Positions 1 through 9,949 of a stretch of DNA of 64,000 nucleotides are shown here, piece after piece (the first letter of the stretch is position 1; each line of letters opens with the position of its first letter). The notes beneath the pieces are model-generated. The model saw only the letters and a list, made by a program, of their open reading frames with translations. It made no database searches and was not told where the DNA came from. The DNA is from Bos javanicus. Taxonomy: Eukaryota > Chordata > Mammalia > Artiodactyla > Bovidae. The translations under genes and the position numbers were made by a program. The stretch spans positions 82,082,501 through 82,146,500 of the forward strand of contig NC_083869.1 in NCBI RefSeq assembly GCF_032452875.1, written 5' to 3'.

Positions 1-19
1 CATCGAGACATGTCTAGAT

Positions 20-340
20 GTTACCCAGTCCAACCATGCTCTGCTTGCTGCACTACAGGCCAATAAAATTCGAGACAAGGTTTTGAGGCAAGAAATACAT
101 CTTTATTAGTAAAGTTGACTCACAGAGACAATGGAAGACTAATATTTCAAACTAACCATCTTGTTGCTATCTTTATGCCAGGTTCTTTTATAGAACGGAG
201 AGGGGAGGAGTTGAGGAAGTAAAGTAAAAAGGCCATTATCTTGCAGATATCTCCTAGAATGGCCAATGTCCATGAAGGGTGTGTTAATCTCTTCTTCCTT
301 AAAGACATTTAGAGGTGTTGGTTGTTGTGCCCTCAACTAG
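20..340 (-). mobile_element. probable endogenous retrovirus LTR fragment, antisense
   Basis: The stretch has LTR-like phrases (a 'CCAATAAAATTCGAGAC' block, then 'TTGCAGATATCTCCTAGAATGG') that I associate with ruminant endogenous retroviral LTRs read on the minus strand. No TG...CA ends or internal retroviral genes are visible, and the left side may continue outside the window. A 65-codon minus-strand ORF inside it has no recognisable similarity and is not called. The family assignment is from memory and uncertain. Confidence 0.4.
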
Positions 341-350
341 GGACAGGTTT

Positions 351-772
351 CCCTGTCCTTCACCATCTCCCAGAGTTTGCTCATACTCATGTCCAACTTA
401 ATCCAACCATCTCATCCTCTGCCTTCCCCTTCTCCTTCCATCAATCTTTTCCAGCATGAGGCTCTTTCCCAATGAGTGGGTTCTTCACATCAGGTAGCCA
501 AAGTATTGAAACTTCAGCATCAGCATCCGACCTTCCAATGAATATTCAAGGTTGATTTTCTTTAAGATTGACTGGTTTGATCTCCTTGCTATCCAAGAGA
601 CTCTCAAGATCACCAGCACCACAAATCAAAAACATCAATTCTTTGGCACTCAGCCTTCTTTATGGTCCAGCTCTCATATCTGTACATGACTACTGGAAAA
701 AACCATAGCTTTTACTGTATGAAACTTTGTTGGCATAATGATGTCCCTGCTTTTTAATACTCTGTCTAGGGT
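351..772 (-). mobile_element. BovB (RTE LINE) 3' part, 5'-truncated
   Basis: Antisense BovB. It runs from the 3'-end phrase 'CCTGTCCTTCACCATCTCCC' through 'CATCTCATCCTCTGCC' and 'GGCCAAAGTATT'-type blocks to the 'AATACTCTGTCTAGG' block that encodes the region just after the reverse transcriptase. The extreme 3' tail is missing on the left. Substitutions and small indels destroy the reading frame, so this is an old, dead copy. Confidence 0.85.
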
Positions 773-794
773 TGCATAGCTTTCTAAAATTTAG

Positions 795-872
795 CCAAAA
801 CCTCTGTCTCTTTCTGTCTCTGTTTCTTCCTCTCTCTCTCTATCAAAAAGAAAGCCAGAAAGAAAAAAAAAA
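795..872. repeat. pyrimidine-rich low-complexity tract followed by A-run
   Basis: CT-rich sequence with short (TC)n runs switches abruptly into an A-rich stretch. No coding or regulatory meaning is apparent. It lies between the BovB fragment on the left and old L1 sequence on the right. Confidence 0.7.
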
Positions 873-1100
873 ATCTAGTTTAAAAGATTATAATGTAGAC
901 TTTTTAAACTTAACTTTGATGAAATATAATTCAAGCAAGAAAATGTGCCCATTTTAGAATGAGTTTAACAAATGTGTATGCTTGTGTAGTCAGCACTACA
1001 TAGTAGTGCTGAATGCAGTATTAGATATATAATGCATTCATAACAATGAAAATTTCCTGTGACATTTTTCTTCATTTGCTGTCTATCACTACAGATTAGA

Positions 1101-1369
1101 GAAGGCAATGGCACCCCACTCCAGTACTCTTGCCTGGAAAATCCCAGGGGCGGAGGAGCCTGGTAGGCTACAGTCCATGGGGTCGCTAAGAGTCGGACAT
1201 GATTGAGTGACTTCACTTTCAGTTTTCACTTTCATGCACTGGAGAAGGAAATGGCAACCTACTCCAGTGTTCTTGCCTGAAGAATCCCAGGGATGGTGGA
1301 GCCTGGTGGGCTGCCATCTATGGGGTCGCACAGAGTCGGACATGACTGAAGTGACTTAGCAGCAGCAGC
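1101..1369 (+). mobile_element. BOV-A2 SINE, full length, with perfect target-site duplication
   Basis: A two-unit BOV-A2: each unit carries 'CACTCCAGT(A/G)(C/T)TCTTGCCTG' and ends in 'GAGTCGGACATGA(C/T)TGA', followed by an (AGC)n tail. It is flanked by an exact 16-bp duplication, ATCACTACAGATTAGA, at 1085-1100 and 1370-1385. It interrupts the old antisense L1. BOV-A2 is non-autonomous; its BovB-like end suggests mobilisation by BovB enzymes. Confidence 0.95.
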
Positions 1370-1674
1370 ATCACTACAGATTAGACTTGTCTTACCTAGA
1401 GCTACTCATAAATGAAATTATACAGGATGAACACTTGTATGTTTCATTTTTTGTTCTTTATAAACTTATGGAGATTTAATCATCATCTTTTTGGGGATTC
1501 ACATATTTAGGAGTGTAATCACTGAGTTGTTTATAAAAGACACATCAAACTTTTCAAGAAACTTCCATACTGGTTTTCCAAATGGTTTTAACCCTTTTAT
1601 TTCTCACTGGGAGCATTCTTTGTCCTCCACACCTTTTCCAACAGTCAGTCTTTTTGGTATTAGCCATATTATCT

Positions 1675-1889
1675 GGGCTTCCCATGTGGCACTAGTGGTA
1701 AAGAACTCATCTGCCAATACAGGAGACATAAGAGATGTTGGTTTGATCCCTGGGTTAGGAAAATCCCCTGGAGGACATGGCAACCCTTTACAGTATTCTT
1801 GCCTGGAGAATTCCCATGGACAGACTAGCCTGGTAGGCTGCAGTTCATAGGGTTGCAAAGAATCAGACATGACTGAAGTGGCTTAGTAC
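1675..1889 (+). mobile_element. Bov-tA SINE (tRNA-derived head plus BovB-like body)
   Basis: Starts with the tRNA-like head 'GGGCTTCCCATGTGGCAC', continues through 'GGTTTGATCCCTGGGTTAGG' (B-box-like promoter region) and the Bov-A body to 'GAATCAGACATGACTGAAG'. It splits the ancient L1. Several CpG-type changes suggest moderate age. No convincing TSD was seen. Confidence 0.9.
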
Positions 1890-1924
1890 ATATTGTATTA
1901 TCCGTAGGTTTATAGTGGTATATT

Positions 1925-1940
1925 TGTGTGTGTGTGTGTG
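1925..1940. repeat. (TG)8 dinucleotide run
   Basis: A short uninterrupted TG run within old L1 sequence, just downstream of the Bov-tA. Confidence 0.9.
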
Positions 1941-3140
1941 ATTTTAGTCGTTCAGCAAGTTTTCTTGTCCTTATCAGTCATCTGTGTATCTTATTTCAGG
2001 AAGTGTCTGTTCAGATATTTAGCACATTTTTATTGGGTTATGTTTCATTATTGAACTTTAAGAGCTTTATGCCATTTAGATGTTAGTAATTTGCCAGATA
2101 CATGTATTTTTTTATTGTGAATATTGTCATCTACTCTGTAGCTTCATTCAAATGTTTTTAGTTATAATTTTCCAGATCAGAATATTTTAGTATCTGTGAA
2201 CTTCAATTTTATTTTTCTTCTTTTATAGATTGGATTTTTTTTATTATTATTTTTCCCACTCCATGTTTATGAAGATTTATTCCTATCCTTTCTTCTATAA
2301 ATTTAGTAGTTTTACATTTTACCATTTATGTTTCATTTTGAGTTTTTGTTGGAATATCTGAATATTTAACTCTTAATTTTACTATTGAATTAACTGAGTC
2401 CTTTTGTAAAAAAAATCAGTTCACTATGGGTATATCTCAGACCCTACTTTGTTCAATTAATTTATATTTTTATCCTTAATCCAACAAATAGTTGATTACT
2501 GTAGCACAATAATACAATTTATATCAGGAATTTTTGACTATTCAGTGTTTTTGCATTACTACATATATTTCCTATTGATTTATTATTTAGTCTTCATTAT
2601 ATCCTAATGTGATTTTGACCAAGATCATAGTGAATCTGTACTTCAAATCAGGGAGAATCATCATCTAAAACTATGGATTTTTGATGCAGTTATTTATACC
2701 TTTCTTAATTTCTCTCAGAAATGTTGTATATTTTTCAAGTTTGAATCTTGCACAAGTTTGTTAACTTCTTCTGAATTTGATTTTTAATGGTAGCATAAGA
2801 TACACCTTTAAAATGTCTAATTCTTATGTTTCTTGCTAATCTATAAAAATATAAATGATATTTTACTTTTAACTTATGTCCAGTGACCCTTTTATTGATT
2901 AATTCACTGACTAAACTATGTAATTATAGTAGGTTTTGTTTTGTAGTTTCCTTAGAAATTTCTACAGGCACATTTCTGCCACTTGGCATGTCTATTTGAT
3001 AACAAACACTGTAAATATTATAATTTCAAATGTTCAAATATTATTTTTTCCATCTAAAAAGGAAATTTGGAGATTTAATTTTAAGGCACTTGCATTAAAT
3101 GCAGGTCATTTTGATTCCTTTGAGACCTGTTTTAAAACTT

Positions 3141-4345
3141 CAGTTCAGTTCAGTTCAGTTCAGTTGCTCAGTCATGTCCGACTCTCTGTGACCCCATGAA
3201 TCACAGCACTCCAGGCCTCCCTGTCCATCAACAAATTCTGGAGTTCACTCAGAATCACGTCCATCGAGTTGGTGATGCCATCTGGCCATCTCATCCTCTA
3301 TCGTCCCCTTCTCTTCCTGCCCCCAATCCCTCCCAGCATCAGGGTCTTTTCCAATGAGTCAACTCTTCACATGAGGTAGCCAAAGTATTGGAGTTTCAGC
3401 TTTAGCATCAGTCCTTCCAATGAACACTCAGGACTGATCTCCTTTACGATGGACTGGTTGGATCTCCTTACAGTCCAAGGGACTCTCAAGAGTGTTCTCC
3501 AACACCACAGCTCAAAAACATTAATTCTTCGGCACTCAGCTTTCTCCATGGTCCACCTCTCACATCCATACATTACCACTGGAAAAACCATAGCTTTGAC
3601 TAGATGGACCTTTGTTGGCAAAGTAATGTCTCTGCTTTTCAATATGCTATCTAGGTTGGTCATAACTTTTATTCCAAGGCGTAAGCTCCTTTTAATTTCA
3701 TGGCTTCAATCACCATCTGCAGTGATTTTGGAGACCAAAAAACAAAGTCTGACACTGTTTCCACTGTTTCCCCATCTATTTCCCATGAAGTGATGAGACC
3801 AGATGCCATGATCTTAGTTTTCTGAATGTTAAGCTTTAAGCCAACTTTTTCACTCTCCTCTTTCACTTTCATCAAGAGGCTTTTTAGTTCCTCTTCACTT
3901 TCTGCCATAAGGGTGGTGTCATCTGCATATCTGAGGTTATTGATATTTCTCCTGGCAATCTTTATTCCAGCTTGTGCTTCTTCCAGCCCAGCGTTTCTCA
4001 TGATGTACTCTGCGTATGAATTGAATAAACAGGGTGACAATATACAGCCTTGACGCACTCCTTTTCCTATTTGGAACCAGTCTGTTGTTCCATGTCCAGT
4101 ACTAACTGTTGCTTCCTGACCTGCATACAGGTTTCTCAAGAGGCAAGTCAGGTGGTCTGATATTCCCATCTCTTTCAGAATTTTCCACAGTTTATTGTGA
4201 TCCACACAGTCAAAGGCTTTGGCATAATCAATAAAGCAGAAATAGATGTTTTTCTGGAACTCTCTTGCTTTTTCGATGATCCAGCAGATGTTGGCAATTT
4301 GATCTCTGGTTCCTCTGCCTTTTCTAAAACCAGCTGGAACAAACT
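3141..4345 (-). mobile_element. BovB LINE, 5'-truncated, about 1.2 kb
   Basis: Antisense BovB whose 3' terminus is a (CAGTT)5 run at 3141-3165, the short tandem tail typical of this RTE family. The element extends to the reverse transcriptase region and stops near 'AAACCAGCTGGAACAAAC' at about 4345. The 3' UTR carries phrases ('CATCTGGCCATCTC', 'CCCCCAATCCC') that I associate with a younger BovB subfamily. No TSD is evident. Confidence 0.93.
3669..4205 (-). pseudogene. BovB reverse-transcriptase fragment, partial ORF
   Basis: A 178-codon open stretch on the minus strand encodes the palm region of the BovB polymerase. The catalytic block LRYADDTTLM is intact near residue 92, preceded by the conserved QGCILSPCLFN block. 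It starts inside the domain (no endonuclease) and ends early. Homology continues in another frame at 3367-3663, so a frameshift separates the two parts. Related intact proteins copy RNA at a nicked target; this piece cannot act alone. Confidence 0.85.
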
Positions 4346-4384
4346 TTGCTTATGCAGAACTAAAATAGATGTTCTCGAGGGATA

Positions 4385-4472
4385 TCTTGAGATGGATGAG
4401 ATGCCATCTGGCCATCTCATCCTCTGTCGTCCCCTTCTCCTCCTGCCCCCAATCCCCCCCAGCATCAGGGTC
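4385..4472 (-). mobile_element. BovB 3' UTR stub
   Basis: About 75 bp nearly identical to 3280-3352 of the neighbouring BovB ('CTGGCCATCTCATCCTCTGT'), same orientation, about 40 bp beyond that element's 5' truncation point. It lacks both ends, so it is either a fragment of a separate copy or a product of local rearrangement. Confidence 0.75.
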
Positions 4473-5481
4473 ATATACTTATATATACTGAAATTTATAT
4501 ACTTATACTGAAATACTTATACTGAAATTTATCTTCTTGTAGTTTGTTATTGAAAATCCCATTTAGTGTCCAAGTACTCCCCATTCTGGCTGGTCTGAAC
4601 TTGCAAGTCTTTCTAGCCTGTGTGATCTCTGGAAATGGTTCATTTTAAAACTTTCCATTGTGTGTGTTGTGGGTGGTGAGGGTAGGTGTAGGTGTGGTTT
4701 CACCTTATGCATGTGCAGTTCAATATAGAGCAAAGATCCTCTATATATTTCTGAGGTGCTTTCTGTGTGTATTTCCTTGATAGAACTCTGCCCTACAACT
4801 TCCAGCTGCCTCAGCTGCCCCAAATGTCAATTATCTCTTTTAACTCAGTGAGACCTTCAGGCTCTTTGAATACTTGCTCTTTGTCCTTGAATTTCTGAAA
4901 CTGCCTTCAGGCATAATGCCTGGGCAATTGGAGTGCTTATTTCCATCTCTCAGGGATCACAATCTGTTGCTTCCTCTTGTCCAAAGTCTGCTAATTTTTG
5001 CTTCATATAGCTTTGTAATTATGTATGGTAAGATTTCAAGTCATAAATGGCCTATTCTGGCATGGCCAGCAAGTTAAGATGCAAAATATAGTTTATATGA
5101 AAAACAAATTATGCAAGTTGTATAATTCAGCTATATAAAACTAGTAAATCCTCTTGTTTCAGTATCAGACTAAGTGCACTTTAAATTAATATACCTCTAA
5201 AATTTAAAATAAGTGGTCGGCCATGTTATTGACCATCTATTGATAGCTATATGGGGGGAAGATAGATAGATAGATCTAGATATTCTTGTAGTGGGAGAAG
5301 AATTTGATGTTTTCTCAATTTATTCAAATACTGCATATAAAAAGTAGAGGGTTGATGATGACAATATATTTTGAAAAGGTATGGTGATCATAAAAACACA
5401 AAACATGACTAATAATAATTTATATTGCATTTTGAAAAAAGTTAAAAATCCATATTGTATTTATTGATAAACTATATCAAT
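4473..5481. other. no gene; possible very old L1 5' region and AT-rich DNA
   Basis: The moderately GC part, 4560-5070, reads on the minus strand somewhat like the 5' region of an old mammalian L1, but I cannot confirm it. A short (GATA)n run is near 5262-5276. The rest is AT-rich with no recognisable feature. Confidence 0.3.
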
Positions 5482-6292
5482 ATGGAAGGGAAGTTATGAC
5501 CAACCTGCTGCTGCTAAGTCACTTCAGTCGTGTCTGACTCTGTGCGACCCCATAGATGGCAGCCCACCAGGCTCCCCTGTCCCTGGAATTCTCCGGGCAA
5601 GAACACTGGAATGGGTTGCCATTTCCTTCTCCAATGCATGAAAGTGAAAAGTGAAAGTGAAGTTGCTCAGTCTTGTCTGACTCTTAGAGACCCCATGGAC
5701 TGCAGCCTACCAGGCTACTCCATCCATGGGATTTTCCAGTCAAGAGTGCTGGAGTGGGATGCCATTGCCTTCTCTGTGACCAACCTAGACAGCATATTAA
5801 AAAGCAGAGACATTACTAGGCCAAAAAAGGTCCATCTAGTCAAGGCTATGGTTTTTCCAATGGTCATGTATGGATGTGAGAGTTGGATTGTAAAGAAAGG
5901 TGAGTGCCAAAGAATTGATGCTTTTGAACTGTGGTGTTGGAGAAGACTCTTGAGAGTCCCTTGGACTGTAAGGAGATCCAATCAGTCCATCCTAAAGGAG
6001 ATCACCCCTGGATGTTCATTGGAAGGACTGATGTTGGAGCTGAAACTCCAATACTTTGGCCACCTGATGAGAAAAGTTGACTCATTTGAAAAGCCCGTGA
6101 TGCTGGGAAAGATTGAAAGCAGTAGGAGAAGGGGACAACAGAGGATGTGATGGTTGAATGGCATAACCAACTCAATGGAGATGAGTGTGAGTAAACTCCC
6201 AGAGTTGGTGATGGACAAGGAAGCCTGGCGTGCTGCAGTCCATGGGTTTACAAATAGTCGGACACAATTGAGCGACTGAACTGACTGACTGA
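5482..6292 (+). mobile_element. BovB 3' part, split by a BOV-A2
   Basis: Plus-strand BovB beginning at 'GGAAGGGAAGTTATGACC' just after the reverse transcriptase core. A BOV-A2 interrupts it at 5507-5776, and it resumes at 'GACCAACCTAGACAGCATATT', ending in the 'GCGACTGAACTGACTGACTG' tail. The coding sense corresponds to the C-terminal BovB region (LRVPWTVRRSNQS, LQYFGHLMRKVDS). A 206-codon ORF at 5530-6150 reads from antisense SINE into BovB and is an accident of the insertion. Confidence 0.93.
5507..5776 (-). mobile_element. BOV-A2 SINE inserted in BovB, with TSD
   Basis: Antisense BOV-A2 starting with the (GCT)n complement of the AGC tail and ending at 'GGATGCCATTGCCTTCTC'. The host BovB phrase TGACCAACCT is duplicated exactly at 5497-5506 and 5777-5786, which defines the insertion and shows the SINE is younger than the BovB. 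Confidence 0.95.
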
Positions 6293-6414
6293 TGTAGATA
6301 GATAAACGTGAATTAGACCATTCTCAGGGTAAAGTTGGAGGATTCATTAGCTACAGAAATTGACCCTAGGCTAATTTTCATCTTACTACAGACTTCATAA
6401 CTTTGTATCCTCTA

Positions 6415-6599
6415 AAAGTGAAAGTGAAAGTCACTCAGTCTTTGTGACCCCATTAACTATATAGTCCATGGAATTCTCCAGGCAAAATACTGGGTGGTTT
6501 GCCATCTTCTACTCCAGGGGATCTTCCCAACCCAGGGATTGAAGCCAGGTCTCACACATTGCAGGTGGATTCTTTACCAGCTGAGCCACCAGGAAAGCC
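6415..6599 (-). mobile_element. Bov-tA SINE, antisense
   Basis: Reads 'GAAAGTCACTCAGTC', then 'GGGATCTTCCCAACCCAGGG', then the reversed tRNA head 'CAGCTGAGCCACCAGG'. The head end is intact at the right. A TTGTAT motif on both sides is too short to call as a TSD. Confidence 0.9.
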
Positions 6600-6625
6600 A
6601 TTGTATGCAATAGAACCATCTAATT

Positions 6626-6906
6626 AATTAATTCATTACTTTGCCTGCACTGGGTCTTTGCTGTGTGTGGGCTTTCTGTACTTGCAGCTAGCAGGGGGCT
6701 ACTCTTTTTTGCGATGTGCAGGCTTCTCATTGCAATGGCTGCTGTTGTTTCAGAGCACAGGCTCTAGGTGCCCAGACACAGTAGTTGTGGCACATGGGCC
6801 TCATTGCTACATGGCATGTAGAATCCTCCTGCACCCAGGGATTGAATCCATGTGCCCTGCATTGGCAGGCGGATTCTCATCCACTGTACCACCAGGAAAG
6901 TCCCCA
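6626..6906 (-). mobile_element. CHR-type tRNA-derived SINE, antisense
   Basis: Cetartiodactyl CHR-like SINE: reversed body phrases ('AGTTGTGGCACATGGGCC', 'CACCCAGGGATTGAATCC') and the reversed tRNA head ending 'CACTGTACCACCAGGAAAG'. An imperfect 12-bp duplication (AACCATCTAATT / AATCATCTATTT) lies at 6614-6625 and 6907-6918. Many substitutions indicate an older insertion than the Bov-tA copies. Confidence 0.8.
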
Positions 6907-6972
6907 AATCATCTATTTTTAATAATCTCTTTGGTTACAATACCAGAGAATATTATTTACTATACTCTAATA

Positions 6973-7077
6973 GCTGGAGAAGGAAATGGTAACCCACTCC
7001 AGTACTATTGCCTGGAAAAAAATCCCATGGATGGAGGATCCTGGCTACAGTCTGTGGGGTCACAAAGGGTGAGGCCC
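6973..7077 (+). mobile_element. Bov-A monomer fragment
   Basis: Carries only the SINE body 'GGAGAAGGAAATGGTAACCC' through 'GTGGGGTCACAAAGGGTGAG'; the tRNA head is missing. It abuts the LTR relic that starts near 7080. Confidence 0.8.
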
Positions 7078-7079
7078 TA

Positions 7080-7392
7080 ATTCTATACTACTAATGTCCT
7101 TATAAGAAGGTGAAGAGATACTTGAGAGCTCACTTCTGTACTCTCTTCCTCTTCACATATGCACTTGCAGGCGTGCACACAACACACACATGCACAGAGG
7201 AGAAACCATGCTTGGACACAGTGAGAAGGTAATGGCCTATAAACCAGGAAGAGGATCCTCATTAGGAACCATGCTGACATCTTTATTTTGGTCTTATAGA
7301 TTTCATAACTACGAGAAAATTAATTTCTATTGTTTAAGCCACCCAGTCTGCGATACTGTGTTATGGATGCCCAAGCAGAGTAATACATAAGT
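7080..7392 (+). mobile_element. MaLR (MLT1-like) LTR relic, sense
   Basis: Successive phrases match the mammalian MaLR LTR order: 'CTTATAAGAAGG', 'TTGGACACAGTGAGAAGG', 'ATAAACCAGGAAGAGGATCC', 'AACTACGAGAAAATTAATTTC' and 'TTTAAGCCACCCAGTCTG'. The 5' end is missing or diverged. This is an ancient non-coding solo LTR; no internal retroviral sequence is present. Confidence 0.7.
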
Positions 7393-9130
7393 CAATGTTA
7401 TCTTCACGTTTAAAGCATTGGTAAATAAATGGTCAAGATTCTTAAACTTACTGTTAAATATTTCCAGTCAAAGTAAAACAGACATTAGGATATTTTAAAA
7501 TATAAACTACAATAGTTGATGTAACTTTAAAAAAATCATCATACCTAAGCACCTCTTGCTCATTTCTATCCCTGGTGTTCTGATGATTTGTTATCTTTTT
7601 ATAAAAAAATTACATTTGGAACTACACTTTGTCATTAACAATGATCAAAATTTTTATGCAAGAATTGATCATAGGAATCATCATGTGATCGTAGAAAATT
7701 TTCTATAATAACTCAAGCAGCTTTACTTCAGAAACAAGATCGACCATTTTCATGAGATACTAGACTACTTATCATATTACTTAAATTATTCATATTCTTT
7801 TAAGAGCATAATTTTAAATATGAATGAGTTATATCACTATGTGTGGTAGGGGATTGATAGTTAACTAATAACATTCTGTGATAGCTATATTAAAAATCAG
7901 AAGTATTAAAACAAATTAAAGGCTTATTTTAAAACATCATATTAAATAATAAATTCCATTACCTGAGCTTAGAAAATGTTGGTAGTAAAAAAAAAAAAAA
8001 AGAATTACAAAAGAGATGAAACAGTATGTACGAAATACTTATCCCAAAGAAGTGCTTAAAGCTCTGTTAGAATTAATCTGGAGTAAAACTTACCAGTCTT
8101 GTTGACCACTCATTGGCATTCAGGATCCCATGGCACTCTTTGAAACAGCAGAGGTATTAACCCTGAAGTTCTGGCCTTATTCCAAATCTATTAATTAAAT
8201 ACTCCCTACCTTATATTCCCCACATATTTCCAATTAGGAAAATTATTCTCCATTTCTCTTTGATATTGCTATTGGGAAATGTTCTGGCACAAATCTCCTG
8301 TATCTGTTCTCTCTGGAATTTAATTTCAGTACAGCTTGAAATTTGGGATAAATGACATCTTTATATTTAAGGTGTTCTGACCACTAATAAACTGTGGCAA
8401 AAAGGACAATTGGACATTTCATAGAACATGTTGTTCAGATAAAACATGTCATTTTGTGTGCATGTTTGTGTATATATAAGAAATATTATTAATGTAATGA
8501 ATATTAAATTTCTTAATCATAAAACATCAAAATAGAAGAAAAGTAATTGAAACTTCCAGGATATTCTTAATGTAGAGGGAGGAATTTCCTGACAAGACAG
8601 CAGAAGTTATACTAATCAAAAAAGAGATAGGAATTGCCAAGTTTTTCCTTTTTTTTCACTTTCAAACCTCTACAGCTGGTTACGTGGGGGAAGAAACAGA
8701 TGGGATGTATTATATATATTTAAACAGCCTTTGACATCACATCAAACACCTTGGCTTTTGCTCCATAAACGGAACTTAACTATTTTCCCACTTATTGCAG
8801 TCATAGCATTATTTACATTTTATTTGAATGTTAAAGACTAGACAAGTAATTGAAAATATATAAATATGTTAATTTGTGTATCACAAAACAAAGTGATATC
8901 AAAGAGAGAACTAAACATTCTATTTTAAATTAATGAACAGTGAACTATTTTTTTATTTTCTGAAAAATGTGTTAACCAATTGTACTAGTTGAAAATTATC
9001 TCTTTTAATCTCTTGGCATTAAGAATAATTCTAAGTCAGTATTTATTTCAGGAATGTTTTCACAGATTAAAAAGTGAATATGGTATAGAGGCTACTGCCA
9101 AAAATAATCCTGGGTTTCTGACAGGCCTAT
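7393..9130. other. AT-rich DNA with no recognised gene
   Basis: No recognisable exon or repeat body. A 15-A run at 7987-8001 lies about 35 bp after an AATAAA-like motif, but no flanking duplication was found, so a retrocopy is not called. Confidence 0.5.
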
Positions 9131-9503
9131 TTGTTGTCGTTCAGTTGCTAAGTCGTGTCCAACTCTTTGCGACCCCATGGGCTGCAGCACATTAGGCTTC
9201 CCTGTTTTTCACTGTCTCCTGGGGTTTGCTCAAATTCATGTTCATTGAGTCGATGGTATTATCTAATTATTTCATCCTCTGCTGTCCCCTTCTCCTTTTG
9301 CCCTCAATCTTTCCCAGCATAAGCATTTTTTCCAATGAGTCAGCTCTTCACATCAGGTAGCCAAAGTATTGGAGCTTTAGTTTCAGCATCAGTTCCGCCA
9401 ATGAATATTCAGGGTTGATTTCCTTTAGGATTGATTGATTTGATCTCCTAGCTGTCCAAGGTACTCTCAAGAATCCTCCGGCACCACAATTCAAAAACAT
9501 TTA
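9131..9503 (-). mobile_element. BovB 3' part, 5'-truncated
   Basis: Antisense BovB from 'GTTGTCGTTCAGTTGCTAAG' through 'CATCCTCTGCTGTCCCC' and 'GCCAAAGTATTGGAGC' to 'CACCACAATTCAAAAAC'. Only 3' UTR and the end of the coding region are present; no TSD is seen. Confidence 0.88.
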
Positions 9504-9605
9504 CAAATAGAGTCATATTTGAAAAGATAGAACTTAAGATGGATTCATTAATTCATTTATTAATCCAACAAATATTATTTGAGTATCTACCATGTGATAT
9601 ATATA

Positions 9606-9949
9606 TTTTTAAAATTTATTTTTGGCTATGCTGGATCTTCATTGCTTCATGGGTTTTTCTATAGTTGTGGTGAGTGTGGCTGCTCTCTAGTTGCAGTGTG
9701 AGGGTGAGGGTTTCTCATTATGGTGGCTTGTCTTACTTATTGTAGGGCATAGGTTCCAAGGTGCATGGACTTCAGTAGCTGTGGCACATATTAGTTGCAG
9801 CTCCTGGGCCCTACAGCAGAAACTCAATAGTTGTGGTGCATGGGCATAGTTGTTCCATGGCTTGTAGGATCTTCCTGGATCAGGGATTGAACCCCTGTTT
9901 CCTGCATTGGCAGGCATATTCTTTACCACTGAGCCACGAAGGAAGTCCT
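9606..9949 (-). mobile_element. CHR-type SINE, antisense, near full length
   Basis: Starts with the antisense tail 'TTTATTTTTGGCTATGCTGG', carries body phrases such as 'CAATAGTTGTGGTGCATGGG', and ends with the reversed tRNA head 'TTTACCACTGAGCCACG'. It is the longest CHR-like copy in the window and encodes no protein. Confidence 0.82.

Larger units (their letters stand above)
940..2900 (-). mobile_element. ancient L1 fragment, antisense, interrupted by two SINEs
   Basis: Removing the SINEs at 1101-1369 and 1675-1889 leaves the usual antisense L1 order: 3' region, 'CTTCCATACTGGTTTTCCAAATGG', 'CACACCTTTTCCAACAGTCAGTC', then 'TTTTATTGGGTTATGTTTC' and later ORF2-derived AT-rich sequence. The copy is highly diverged and no ORF2 segment survives. 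The right limit is arbitrary because similarity fades into AT-rich DNA up to about 3120. Confidence 0.5.

Noticed and set aside
7987..8001. A15 run after an AATAAA-like motif as a processed pseudogene end
   Set aside because: No flanking duplication and no recognisable transcript-like sequence upstream.
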